Below, one piece after another: positions 42,964-51,513 of a stretch of 64,000 nucleotides of DNA. Location: NCBI RefSeq assembly GCF_002261215.1, contig NZ_NEVS01000004.1, positions 3,534,001 to 3,598,000 of the forward strand. Reading direction: 5' to 3'. Origin of the DNA: Bordetella genomosp. 11 (GTDB taxonomy: Bacteria; Pseudomonadota; Gammaproteobacteria; Burkholderiales; Burkholderiaceae_B). A model generated the notes under the pieces. It made no database searches. It saw only the letters and a list, made by a program, of their open reading frames with translations, and was not told the DNA's origin. The first letter of the stretch is position 1; each line of letters opens with the position of its first letter. Position numbers and translations under genes: made by a program.

Positions 42964-43797
42964 ATGTCCAGGCCGTCCCTTCACGCCATGTCCGCCGATT
43001 ATCCGTTTCCAATTCATTCCCCCGACCCCGCCGAAGCCGGGTTGGCCCATGCCGTCTCGGGCAATGCCCCCCCGCTCCTGCTGGTCCACGGATCGTTGTG
43101 CGATTTGCGCTACTGGAAGGCACAGGCGCCGGCGCTGTCGCGCGACTTCCGGGTTTATGCGGTCAGCCTGCCGGGGTACTGGCCCGCCGGCCCGGATGCC
43201 GACCTGGCGGCGTTTTCGGTGGAAAACCACGCCACTGCCCTTGCTGCGTTCATCGACCGGCATTGCGGCGGCAGCGCGCACGTCGTGGGACATTCGCGCG
43301 GCGGGCGCATTGCATTCGAACTGGCGCGCCGCCATCCCGGCAAGGTGCGGGGACTGGTACTGGCCGACCCCGGCCTGATGCTGGACGAACGCGACGACAG
43401 CCGCGACGACTTTCGCCGTCGCGCGCTGGACTGCATCCAGGCCGGCAATGTCGAACAGGGGTTGGCCCTGTTCATCGACACGGTCAGCGGCGCGGATACC
43501 TGGCGCCGCATGGTGCCCTGGTTCAAGGAAATGGCGATCGCCAATGCCCACACCCTGGCGGCGCAGGCGCAGGAAGCCCCCTACGTGCTGACCGAAAAGG
43601 ACGCGCGCGCCGTCACGCATCCGACGCTGCTGATCGGCGGCGCCCTCAGTCCGCATCCCTACCCCGCCATCCTGGATGCCTTGCAGAACTGGCTGCCGCA
43701 CGCGCAGTCCTTGCGCATCGCGGGTTCATCCCATGGCATGAACCTGGGGAACCCGCGCGCGTTCAACGAAGCGGTCCGCCGCTTCCTGGCGGCGTAG
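42964..43797 (+). CDS. Alpha/beta-fold hydrolase
   Basis: This 277-residue cytoplasmic alpha/beta hydrolase has the oxyanion-hole segment LLLVHGSLCDLRYW (about 38-51), the nucleophile elbow GHSRGG with Ser111, and the catalytic histidine His257 in SSHGMN. The acid residue cannot be placed with certainty. A second ATG eight codons in (MSADYPFP) could also start it. Substrate unknown; esterase, lipase or carbon-carbon hydrolase roles are all possible. The 3' end overlaps the converging proline-rich gene by 35 bases. Confidence 0.82.
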   Translation: MSRPSLHAMSADYPFPIHSPDPAEAGLAHAVSGNAPPLLLVHGSLCDLRYWKAQAPALSRDFRVYAVSLPGYWPAGPDADLAAFSVENHATALAAFIDRHCGGSAHVVGHSRGGRIAFELARRHPGKVRGLVLADPGLMLDERDDSRDDFRRRALDCIQAGNVEQGLALFIDTVSGADTWRRMVPWFKEMAIANAHTLAAQAQEAPYVLTEKDARAVTHPTLLIGGALSPHPYPAILDALQNWLPHAQSLRIAGSSHGMNLGNPRAFNEAVRRFLAA

Positions 43798-44455
43798 GCG
43801 GGGGCTCGTCCGGAGCCACGCGCGCGGTGATGGGCGACCCGGCAGGATCCCGGCGATGGAAGACCAGGGTGGGCGCCGTCGAGGCCGCGCCGCCGCTTTC
43901 AATGGATGCCGGCGCGGGACTGGCGGGCGGACTCGATGGTTGACTCCCGCCGTGACTGCCATGGAAGGGGTCGCCCAGGCCCGGCGGACGCGGCGGCAAT
44001 GCCGGCGGGCCGCCGAATGAAGGCTTGCGGGTGGGCAGACTGCCGGCGGAACGGCCCGGTTTCAGGCGCACCCCCTCGATGGGCGGCAGCGATCCGGACG
44101 GCGACGGCGTGGCGGACGAGCCGCGCAAGGCGAAATCCGGCATGGACTTGCTGGAGAGCGACCCCGGGGAAATCTGCAGGCCGCGGCACCGGCTCGAATC
44201 GACGGCGGCGAAGTCCAGCTTGCGCAGGCTGGCACGCGGCGCGCCTGGCGTGGCGCTGCGCATGGGCGGCGGACTCGACGACCGCGTACGGATGATGCGG
44301 CCGACCATGCGGCTGACGGACCGCGCGGCGCGCGTCGCGCGTCCCTTGCATGCCCTGAACAAGCGTTCACTCAGCCTGCCTCGCGGCGGCTCGACGCCCC
44401 CCATGCCAGCCGCGCCAGGCACGGACAGCGATATGGTGTTGTTGTGTATAGCCAT
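43763..44455 (-). CDS. Disordered proline/serine-rich protein, candidate effector
   Basis: This 230-residue protein is of unknown function. The ATG has a clear GGAG nine bases upstream. The N-terminus MAIHNNTISLSVPGAAG is rich in Ile, Asn, Thr and Ser, as in many type III secretion signals. A basic Arg-rich helix follows (about 25-58), then a long disordered part rich in Ser, Pro, Gly and Ala. At 151-156 lies PALPPR, a class II SH3-ligand consensus (PxxPxR) inside PPALPPRPP. No Sec signal or membrane helix is present. An effector role is inference from composition. It converges on the hydrolase gene and could also be a structural or regulatory protein. Confidence 0.55.
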   Translation of the reverse strand: MAIHNNTISLSVPGAAGMGGVEPPRGRLSERLFRACKGRATRAARSVSRMVGRIIRTRSSSPPPMRSATPGAPRASLRKLDFAAVDSSRCRGLQISPGSLSSKSMPDFALRGSSATPSPSGSLPPIEGVRLKPGRSAGSLPTRKPSFGGPPALPPRPPGLGDPFHGSHGGSQPSSPPASPAPASIESGGAASTAPTLVFHRRDPAGSPITARVAPDEPPPTPPGSGGPLR

Positions 44456-44593
44456 CTGATGAATCTCCAGGACGCGGCCACTGTAGCGGCGCGGTGCGCC
44501 CCGGTCTGTCAGCCGGGAACGCGTCAGGAAGTGCCCGGCGCGTCTTTCGCACCGGAAGCGCGCCGGCGCAAGCTTCCTGCAATCGCCTTGCGC

Positions 44594-44621
44594 TGTAGGA
44601 CGAAATGACCGCATGTAGGAC
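44594..44621. promoter_or_regulatory. Tandem TGTAGGAC repeats, 20-bp period
   Basis: The octamer TGTAGGAC occurs at 44594-44601 and 44614-44621, two helical turns apart, in the divergent region between the proline-rich gene and mgtC. Such spacing is typical of two half-sites for a dimeric or tandem regulator. No regulator can be named from sequence alone. Confidence 0.4.
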
Positions 44622-44686
44622 CGATTAACGGCGCTCGTGCTACAACACGGCGACAATAACCAGAAGGATCCGATCCCGAGGACGGC

Positions 44687-45178
44687 ATGGACACCCTTAC
44701 CGGCACCATTTGGCAGACGCTGCAGGAAGAATTTTCCGATATCGGCGATGCGGCAGCCTATACGCGCATCGTCATCCGCCTAGTCCTCGCCGTGCTGCTG
44801 GGCGGCATGATCGGCTACGAACGCGAACGCAGCGGCAAGGCGGCCGGCCTGAGAACGCATATGCTGGTCGCGCTGGGCGCGGCGCTGTTCGTGCTGGCGC
44901 CGCTGCAGGCCGGCATGGCGGTGGACGACGTGGGGCGCGTCCTGCAAGGCATTATTTCGGGTATTGGCTTCCTGGGCGCCGGCGCCATCATCAAGTCCAG
45001 CGCGCAAGGCGAGATCAAGGGGCTGACGACGGCCGCCAGCATCTGGCTGACCGCCGCCATCGGCATCGCGGCCGGCATGGGCAAGGAAGTCCTGGCCATC
45101 GTAAGCGCCCTGCTGGCGCTGGCGATCCTGGATCTGCTGCACCGGCTGGAGCGGCGCATCGGCAACGGTACGCCCTGA
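44687..45178 (+). CDS. MgtC/SapB family membrane protein
   Basis: This 163-residue inner-membrane protein of the MgtC/SapB family has about four helices. The diagnostic segments are RLVLAVLLGGMIGYERERSGKAAGLRTHMLVALGAALFV near the N-terminus and ISGIGFLGAGAIIKS followed by GLTTAASIWLTAAIG. It lacks the C-terminal soluble domain of Salmonella MgtC, so it is of the short SapB/YhiD type. MgtC proteins of pathogens inhibit the F-ATPase and help survival in macrophages and low magnesium; whether this short form does so is unknown. GAGGA lies four bases before the ATG. Confidence 0.85.
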   Translation: MDTLTGTIWQTLQEEFSDIGDAAAYTRIVIRLVLAVLLGGMIGYERERSGKAAGLRTHMLVALGAALFVLAPLQAGMAVDDVGRVLQGIISGIGFLGAGAIIKSSAQGEIKGLTTAASIWLTAAIGIAAGMGKEVLAIVSALLALAILDLLHRLERRIGNGTP

Positions 45179-45185
45179 GCGCCCG

Positions 45186-46637
45186 TCAGCGCTGCCGGGA
45201 GGCCTCCCCCGCGACGATCTCGCCCAGTACGCGCATCGCGTCCTCGAGGGTGTCGTCCCACGGGTGGCCGTAGTTCAGCCGCAGGCAATCGCGAAATTCC
45301 CCGCGCGGCGAAAAAATCGGTCCTGGCGCCACGCTGATGCGCCGCGCCAGCGCCTCTCTGTATACCGCCAGCGCGTCGGCGCCCGGCGGCAATTGCACCC
45401 ACAGGAAATAGCCGCCCTGGGGACGCGAGGCTCGCGTCCCCTCGGGAAAGTAGCGTGCCAGCGCGGCCATCATCATCTGCTGCTGCCGCCCCAGCGTGGC
45501 GCGCAGCTGGCGCAGATGGCGATCGTAGCCGCCGTGATCCAGGTATTCGGCCAGCGCAAGCTGGTTGGGGCTGGGCGACGCCAGGGTGGTCATCAGCTTC
45601 TGGCGCTCGACATCCCGGGCGTAGCGCCCGGCGGCCACCCATCCCACCCGATAGCCCGGCGCCAGGCATTTGGAGAACGACGCGCAATGCAGTACCAGGC
45701 CCTCGCGGTCGTAGGCCTTGGCGGGCAGCGGACGCGCGCGGCTGAAGTAGAGCTCGCCGTAGACGTCGTCCTCGATCAAGGGAATGCCATGCCGGGCCAG
45801 CAGCGCGACCAGCGCCTGCTTGCCGGATTCCGGCATGAGGCTGCCGGTGGGGTTCTGGAAATTCGACATGATCCAGCAGGCCTGCGGCCGATGCCGGCGT
45901 ATCGCCTGCGCCAGCGCGTCCAGCTGGATGCCGGTGCGCGGGCTGGTCGGTACCTCGACCGCGTGCAGTTTCATGCGCTCCAGCGCCTGCAGGGTCGCGT
46001 AGAACGCCGGCGATTCGATCAATACCGTGTCCCCTGGCCGCGTCACCGACATCAAGGCCAGTTGCAGGGCCTCCATTGCCCCGTTGGTGATCACCAGGTC
46101 GTCGCCGTGCACGTCCATGCCGTCGATCAAATACCGCACGGCGATCTGGCGGCGCAGCGCGGCGTTGCCGGTGAACATATCGCCGATCGTGCTGCGGGCG
46201 TCCATGCGCCGCAGTCCGGCCTTCAAGGCGGAGGCCAGGCGCACCAGGGGAAACAGGCTCGGCGACGGGAAGGCGGAGCCGAACGGAACCGTATCGGGAT
46301 CCCGCACCGAGCCCAGCACTTCGAACGCCAGTGCCGCGACGTCCACCTGGGCCGGATTGCCATCCGGCCGGGAGACTTCGGGTTCGGGCGGCGCGCGGCG
46401 GCGCGGGTTGACGTAGTAGCCGGAGCGATCGCGCGCCTGGATGTAGCCGCGCGCTTCCAGCAGGTAATACGCCTGGAAGATGGTGGAGACGCTGACGCGC
46501 CGCGCCGTGCTGGCCTGCCGCACGGAGGGCAGCCGGTCGCCGGCGCGCAGGGTGCCGGCTTCGATGGACCGGGCGATGTCGCCGGCCACGGCTTCATAGC
46601 GTTTGAGCGGCGCCGGTTCGCTGGAGGAATCTGCCAT
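45186..46637 (-). CDS. MocR-type GntR regulator with aminotransferase domain
   Basis: This 483-residue protein joins an N-terminal GntR winged helix (about 10-80; GDRLPSVRQASTARRVSVSTIFQAYYLLEARGYI) to a type I PLP-dependent aminotransferase-like domain (about 110-480). The PLP lysine is Lys323 in SFSKCLAPGYRVGW, and SNFQNPTGSLMP and EDDVYGEL complete the cofactor pocket. MocR proteins use PLP or an amino compound as ligand and often control a divergent gene. Two 15-bp direct repeats upstream suggest self-control. It converges on mgtC with an eight-base gap. Confidence 0.9.
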   Translation of the reverse strand: MADSSSEPAPLKRYEAVAGDIARSIEAGTLRAGDRLPSVRQASTARRVSVSTIFQAYYLLEARGYIQARDRSGYYVNPRRRAPPEPEVSRPDGNPAQVDVAALAFEVLGSVRDPDTVPFGSAFPSPSLFPLVRLASALKAGLRRMDARSTIGDMFTGNAALRRQIAVRYLIDGMDVHGDDLVITNGAMEALQLALMSVTRPGDTVLIESPAFYATLQALERMKLHAVEVPTSPRTGIQLDALAQAIRRHRPQACWIMSNFQNPTGSLMPESGKQALVALLARHGIPLIEDDVYGELYFSRARPLPAKAYDREGLVLHCASFSKCLAPGYRVGWVAAGRYARDVERQKLMTTLASPSPNQLALAEYLDHGGYDRHLRQLRATLGRQQQMMMAALARYFPEGTRASRPQGGYFLWVQLPPGADALAVYREALARRISVAPGPIFSPRGEFRDCLRLNYGHPWDDTLEDAMRVLGEIVAGEASRQR

Positions 46638-46673
46638 GGGTGAACGGGGTGTGCTGGGGGAATCGCGCCGCGG

Positions 46674-46719
46674 CGGACCGCATCAGTTCCACTTCCGCGC
46701 AACCCGGACCATATCAGTT
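46674..46719. promoter_or_regulatory. Tandem direct repeats, probable MocR operator
   Basis: CGGACCGCATCAGTT (46674-46688) and CGGACCATATCAGTT (46705-46719) agree at 13 of 15 positions and are exactly 31 bp apart, three helical turns. They lie 37-82 bp upstream of the MocR-type regulator start. Paired direct repeats on one face of the helix are the known operator form of MocR regulators such as PdxR and GabR. Confidence 0.6.
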
Positions 46720-46862
46720 TAGGCGGCCGTCCGGGGGGTGGAAAGCCGGGTTTCCCGGGCAGGCACGCTAGTTGCTGATGCGCCGCCCGCTACGATACAG
46801 GAAGTAACCTGCGGTACTATTTCTGCCGCCCACCGAATAGCGAATCCCTTTCATTCGTCATC

Positions 46863-49800
46863 ATGCCACCCACAGTTAAAGACGAAATGCCGATTCACCT
46901 CGGCATCGCGGTTCTCAGCGTGCTGATCTTTGCCATCGACATCGTGCTGCCGATCGGTATCGCCGTGTGGGTCTTCTACATGCTGCCCGTGGTGCTTTGC
47001 GTATTCCAGCGACATAAATACCTGCCGCTGATGATCGCCATGCTGGAGCTGGTGTTTATCGTCGCGGGGACGTTCCTGCCCCTGGGTTATGGAATCCCCC
47101 TGCAGAACATGATGAACCGCGGATTCGGTGTCGTGACGCTGTTTGCCACGGCGGGGCTGGTCGTGCAGGTCATCGGGGCGCGCCTGAACGCCCAGCGCCT
47201 GATGTGGTTGCAGCAGGGCGAAAGCGCGCTGGCGCAGGACCTGCTGGGCGAACAGAGCGTGCAGGATATCGGGCGCAACGCGATGCGCGCGCTGGCCCGG
47301 GTGATGAACGCGCAGGTCGGCGCCTTGTACCGGCTGCAGCGGGGCGCCTTGTCCCGCGTGGGCGGCTATGGGGATGACCGAAACCCGGACGGCGAATCCG
47401 CGACGCCCGGGCGTGGCATGGCGCTGGAGGTCGCGGCGCAGGGGACCCCCCTGGTGGTGCGCGACCTGCCGGCCGATTACATTCGCGTCAATTCGGGGGT
47501 GGGGGACGCCCCGCCTCGCGCGCTGCTCATCGCGCCCGTTACGGCCGACGGCCGGGTGCAGGGCGTCGTGGAGCTGGGCTTCCTGAGCGATAGCGGCGAC
47601 TTCGAACGCGAGCTGGAATTGCTGCGGGCGGCGGGCGAGGTTATCGGCATGGCTTTGCGCTCGGCCCTGTATCGCGAACACCTGAAGGAATTGCTGGAAG
47701 AGACGCAGCGCCAGAGCGAGGAACTGCAGGCACAGCAGGAAGAGCTGCGCGTCTCCAATGAGGAACTGGAAGAACAGGGCCGCGCCTTGCGGGAATCGCA
47801 AAGCCGCCTGGAGCAGCAGCAGACCGACCTGATGCAAAGCAACGCCCGTCTGGAAGAACATACCCAGACGCTGGAGCGGCAGAAGCGCGAGCTGCAGCGC
47901 GCGCGCGAGACGCTGGAAACCAATGCGCGCGAATTGTCCCGCGCCAGCCGCTATAAGTCGGAGTTCCTGGCCAATATGTCGCACGAGCTGCGCACGCCGC
48001 TGAACAGCTCGCTGATCCTGTCGCAGATGCTGGCCGACCCCAAGTCGGCCGCTTTGCCGCCAGGGGAAATCCAGCGCTACGCGCGCACCATCCACGCCTC
48101 CAACGCGGACCTGCTGACCCTTATCAACGACATCCTGGACCTGTCCAAGATCGAGGCGGGCCATGTCGACCTGGCGCCGGAAACCGTGTCGGCCGCCGGC
48201 ATACTGGAGCCCATCCGCCAGATGTTCGAGCCCATCGCGGCCGGCAAGCAGCTGGACTTCCGCATCGACATCCACGACAGCGCGCCCACCACCTACGTCA
48301 CCGACGCGGCGAAGCTCCAACAGGTACTGAAGAACCTGCTGGCCAACGCATTCAAGTTCACCGACCGGGGAGAGGTAGTGCTGTCGGTGCAAGGCGGGGC
48401 CGAAGGCCGCGTGGCCTTTGCCGTGCGCGACACGGGTATCGGCATCCCGCCACAGCAGCAAGAGGTTATCTTCGAGGCGTTCCGCCAGGCCGACGGCACG
48501 ACCAGCCGCAAGTACGGCGGCACCGGTCTGGGGCTGTCGATCTCGCGCGAACTGACGCGCCTGCTGGGCGGCGAACTGCGCGTGGCCAGCGCGGAAGGCC
48601 AGGGCAGCACTTTCACCGCCGAGATCGCCGCGGACCTGAGCAAGCACCTGCCGGCCGACGATACGGAGGACGCCGCGACGCGCGCGGCCGGCGGGGGCGC
48701 GACAGCCCCCACCGAGGCCACCGGCCGCGACGCGGCGGCGATCGCCAGCGCGCGGACCCGGTCCGCCCATCCCGGCAATGTCGCGCCCAGGAACGAGCGC
48801 CAGGCCGAGGCGGATGCCGCGCGGGCGGCGATGCCGGCGCACATCGGCGTGTTCAAGCCGGCGCGCGGCGACATCGACGAACGGCGCCGCGAACGGCTGG
48901 TCATGGTCATCGAAGACGACGAGCGATTCGCCGACATTCTGTACGAACTGGCGCATGAACTGGACTTCGATTGCGTCCTGGTCTCGCACGGCGCCGAAGC
49001 CATGCGGCTGGCGCGCGAACTGCGCCCCAGCGGCATCCTGCTGGACGTCGGCCTGCCGGACCAATCGGGGCTGAGCGTGCTGGACCAGCTCAAGCACGAC
49101 CCGGCCACGCGGCACATTCCCATCCACGTCATTTCGGTGGCCGACCACATACAAACCGCGCTGGAGCTCGGCGCGGTGGGATACGCGCTGAAGCCGGTCG
49201 CCCGCGAGGAACTGGTAGAGGCCTTCCAGCGCGTGGAAGAAAAACTGCAAAGACGCGCGAGCCGCGTGCTGGTGGTGGAGGACGACCCGGACCTGCGCGC
49301 CAGCATATCGCTGCTGCTGAAGGCCGACGACATCGAGATCACGACCGCAGGCACCGTCGCCGAGGCCCTGGAGCATCTGTCCGCGCGCACCTTCGACTGC
49401 ATGGTCATGGACCTGATGCTGCCGGACGCCTCCGGCTACGACCTGCTGGAGCAAATGGGCACCGGCCGCAAGTACGCCTTCCCGCCCGTCATCGTCTATA
49501 CGGGACGTGCCCTGACGCGCGACGAAGAGCAGCGTTTGCGCCGCTACTCGCGCTCCATCATCATCAAGGGGGCGAAATCGCCGGAGCGGCTGGTCGACGA
49601 GGTCACGCTATTCCTGCACCGTGTGGAGGCGACGCTGCCGCCGGACCAGCAGAAGCTTTTGATGCAGGCCCGGCAACGCGATATGGTGTTCGAAGGCCGC
49701 CGCATCCTGCTGGTGGAAGACGACGTGCGCAATATTTTTGCCTTGTCCAGCGTGCTGGAGCCCCTGGGCGCACGGCTTCTGGTGGCGCGCAACGGCCGCG

Positions 49801-50063
49801 AAGCCCTGGATGCGCTGGCCGCCGACGCGCACGTCGATATCGTCCTGATGGACTTGATGATGCCCGAAATGGACGGCCTGACCGCCACCCGCGAGATCCG
49901 CAAGCGTCCGGAACTGCGCGATCTGCCCATCATCGCGCTGACCGCGAAGGCGATGACGGACGACCGCCGCAACTGCCTGGAGGCGGGAGCCAACGACTAT
50001 ATCGCCAAGCCGATCGACGTGGACAAGCTGGTTTCACTATGCCGAGTCTGGATGCCCAAGTAA
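46863..50063 (+). CDS. Membrane hybrid histidine kinase with GAF-like domain and three receivers
   Basis: This 1066-residue sensor has three predicted membrane helices (about 11-95), a GAF-like domain (about 120-260), a long coiled coil (about 265-365) with the motif EELQAQQEELRVSNEELEEQ, a HisKA domain with His374 in FLANMSHELRTPLN, and an ATPase domain with NLLANAFKF, DTGIGIP and GTGLGLSI. After a disordered linker come three receivers with phospho-acceptors Asp728, Asp850 and Asp997. The second keeps a lysine-like IIKGAKS region instead of the usual KP, and may be degenerate. It leads a four-gene operon. No good ribosome-binding site precedes the first ATG; an ATG at 46887 is an alternative. 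Confidence 0.9.
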   Translation: MPPTVKDEMPIHLGIAVLSVLIFAIDIVLPIGIAVWVFYMLPVVLCVFQRHKYLPLMIAMLELVFIVAGTFLPLGYGIPLQNMMNRGFGVVTLFATAGLVVQVIGARLNAQRLMWLQQGESALAQDLLGEQSVQDIGRNAMRALARVMNAQVGALYRLQRGALSRVGGYGDDRNPDGESATPGRGMALEVAAQGTPLVVRDLPADYIRVNSGVGDAPPRALLIAPVTADGRVQGVVELGFLSDSGDFERELELLRAAGEVIGMALRSALYREHLKELLEETQRQSEELQAQQEELRVSNEELEEQGRALRESQSRLEQQQTDLMQSNARLEEHTQTLERQKRELQRARETLETNARELSRASRYKSEFLANMSHELRTPLNSSLILSQMLADPKSAALPPGEIQRYARTIHASNADLLTLINDILDLSKIEAGHVDLAPETVSAAGILEPIRQMFEPIAAGKQLDFRIDIHDSAPTTYVTDAAKLQQVLKNLLANAFKFTDRGEVVLSVQGGAEGRVAFAVRDTGIGIPPQQQEVIFEAFRQADGTTSRKYGGTGLGLSISRELTRLLGGELRVASAEGQGSTFTAEIAADLSKHLPADDTEDAATRAAGGGATAPTEATGRDAAAIASARTRSAHPGNVAPRNERQAEADAARAAMPAHIGVFKPARGDIDERRRERLVMVIEDDERFADILYELAHELDFDCVLVSHGAEAMRLARELRPSGILLDVGLPDQSGLSVLDQLKHDPATRHIPIHVISVADHIQTALELGAVGYALKPVAREELVEAFQRVEEKLQRRASRVLVVEDDPDLRASISLLLKADDIEITTAGTVAEALEHLSARTFDCMVMDLMLPDASGYDLLEQMGTGRKYAFPPVIVYTGRALTRDEEQRLRRYSRSIIIKGAKSPERLVDEVTLFLHRVEATLPPDQQKLLMQARQRDMVFEGRRILLVEDDVRNIFALSSVLEPLGARLLVARNGREALDALAADAHVDIVLMDLMMPEMDGLTATREIRKRPELRDLPIIALTAKAMTDDRRNCLEAGANDYIAKPIDVDKLVSLCRVWMPK

Positions 50064-50893
50064 GCGGCCCGGCCGCGATGGATGCGCTGTTCGACCTGGA
50101 GCTCAAGCTTCTGCTCGAGGCGGTCTATCTTCGCTATCAGCACGACTTCCGCGGCTATGCTGTCGCGTCGATGCGCCGCCGCGTCCGGCAGGCCATGGTG
50201 CATTTCGGCTGCGCCACCGTCAGCCAGTTGCAGGACAGGGTGCTGCACCAGCCGCCGATATTCGCGCAGATGCTGCAGTACTTCACGGTACAGGTCAGCG
50301 ACATGTTCCGCGACCCGGACTACTTCCGCGCGGTACGCGAGCATGTGGTTCCGGTGCTGCGGACGTACCCGTCGGTGAAGCTCTGGGTGGCCGGCTGCAG
50401 CAGCGGCGAGGAAGTCTGGTCCCTGGCCATCCTGCTGGACGAAGAGGACCTGCTGTCGCGCACGCTGATCTACGCGACGGACATCAATAGCGAGGCCCTG
50501 CGCGTGGCCGAAAGCGGCATCTATCCGGTGGACCGCTTCGCGCAATTCAGCCGCAACTATCGGGAAAGCGGCGGTACGCGGTCGCTGTCGGACTACTACA
50601 CGGCGAACCTGCACGATGCGCGGCTGGACCGGCGTCTGCGCGAACATATCGTGTTTGCCGACCACAGCCTGGCGACCGATAGCGTATTTTCGGAAGTGCA
50701 CTTCATTTCCTGCCGCAATGTGCTGATCTACTTCAACCGCGAGCTGCAGGACCGCGCCGCCCAGCTGTTCCACGAGGCCCTGATAAGGCGCGGGTTCCTG
50801 GGCCTGGGCACGCGCGAAAGCCTGCGCTTTTCGTCGCAGTCCGGGCGATTCGCCGAAGTGGCGCCGCGCCAGCGCATATACCAGCGCCTATGA
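50039..50893 (+). CDS. CheR-type protein methyltransferase
   Basis: This 284-residue S-adenosylmethionine-dependent methyltransferase of the CheR family methylates glutamate residues of receptors in chemotaxis. An N-terminal helical domain (about 15-75) precedes the catalytic fold with SAM-binding WVAGCSSGEEVWSLA (about 116-130), ATDINSEAL, and the NPPY-like SCRNVLIYF. It starts 25 bases inside the 3' end of the triple-receiver kinase; an ATG 13 codons in would avoid that overlap. No chemoreceptor or CheA/CheW gene is nearby, so its target is probably a non-chemotaxis protein, perhaps the kinases of this operon. Confidence 0.88.
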   Translation: MPSLDAQVSGPAAMDALFDLELKLLLEAVYLRYQHDFRGYAVASMRRRVRQAMVHFGCATVSQLQDRVLHQPPIFAQMLQYFTVQVSDMFRDPDYFRAVREHVVPVLRTYPSVKLWVAGCSSGEEVWSLAILLDEEDLLSRTLIYATDINSEALRVAESGIYPVDRFAQFSRNYRESGGTRSLSDYYTANLHDARLDRRLREHIVFADHSLATDSVFSEVHFISCRNVLIYFNRELQDRAAQLFHEALIRRGFLGLGTRESLRFSSQSGRFAEVAPRQRIYQRL

Positions 50894-51513
50894 ACGCCCC
50901 TGCCCGCCTCCCCCCTTCGCCGGTAGAACTCGTGGCCATCGGCGCATCCGCCGGCGGCGTGGACGCCATCGGCACGGTGCTGCAAGCCCTGCCCGCCCGC
51001 TTTCCCGCGGCGGTGGCCATCGTGCTGCACCTGCCTCCGGACCGGGACAGCCTGCTGCCGGAATTGTTCGGGGCGCGCTGCGCCCTGCCCGTCAAGGAAG
51101 TGGAGGACAAGGAGTTCATCGTGCCCGGGGTCGTCTACATCGCGGCGCCCGACTACCACATGCTGGTGGAGCCGGACCGCTCGTTCGCGCTGTCGCACGA
51201 TGAGGCGGTGAACTTTTCGCGTCCCTCCATCGATCTGCTGCTGGAATCGGCGGCGATCGCCTATCGGGAGCGGCTGCTGGGCATCGTGCTGACCGGTGCC
51301 AGCCAGGATGGCGCGGCCGGCCTGCGGCGCGTGCGCGCCCTGGGCGGACAGGCATGGGTCCAGGATCCGGACAACGCCGATGTGCCGGCCATGCCGGCCA
51401 GCGCCATTGCGCTGGCCGGGGCCGACCGCATCATGGACAAATTCACGCTGGCGCGCGCGCTGGCCGATATGGGCAAAGCCCCTGGGAAAAACGGGAACAA
51501 GGACCGTGACTGA
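50890..51513 (+). CDS. Receiverless CheB-type methylesterase
   Basis: This 207-residue protein is a stand-alone CheB methylesterase/deamidase domain with the catalytic triad Ser20 (IGASAGG), His47 (VLHLPP) and Asp140 (TGASQDGA). The N-terminal receiver that normally restrains CheB is absent, so it should be active unless held in check by a partner. It would remove methyl groups added by the adjacent CheR. The ATG overlaps the cheR stop by four bases. A 15-residue Lys/Asn-rich tail follows the catalytic domain. Confidence 0.88.
   Translation: MNAPARLPPSPVELVAIGASAGGVDAIGTVLQALPARFPAAVAIVLHLPPDRDSLLPELFGARCALPVKEVEDKEFIVPGVVYIAAPDYHMLVEPDRSFALSHDEAVNFSRPSIDLLLESAAIAYRERLLGIVLTGASQDGAAGLRRVRALGGQAWVQDPDNADVPAMPASAIALAGADRIMDKFTLARALADMGKAPGKNGNKDRD

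Noticed and set aside
44594..44621. TGTAGGAC repeats as Pseudomonas-type REP elements
   Set aside because: They begin like the TGTAGGAGCGAGC REP core but lack its inverted-repeat partner and differ after the seventh base.
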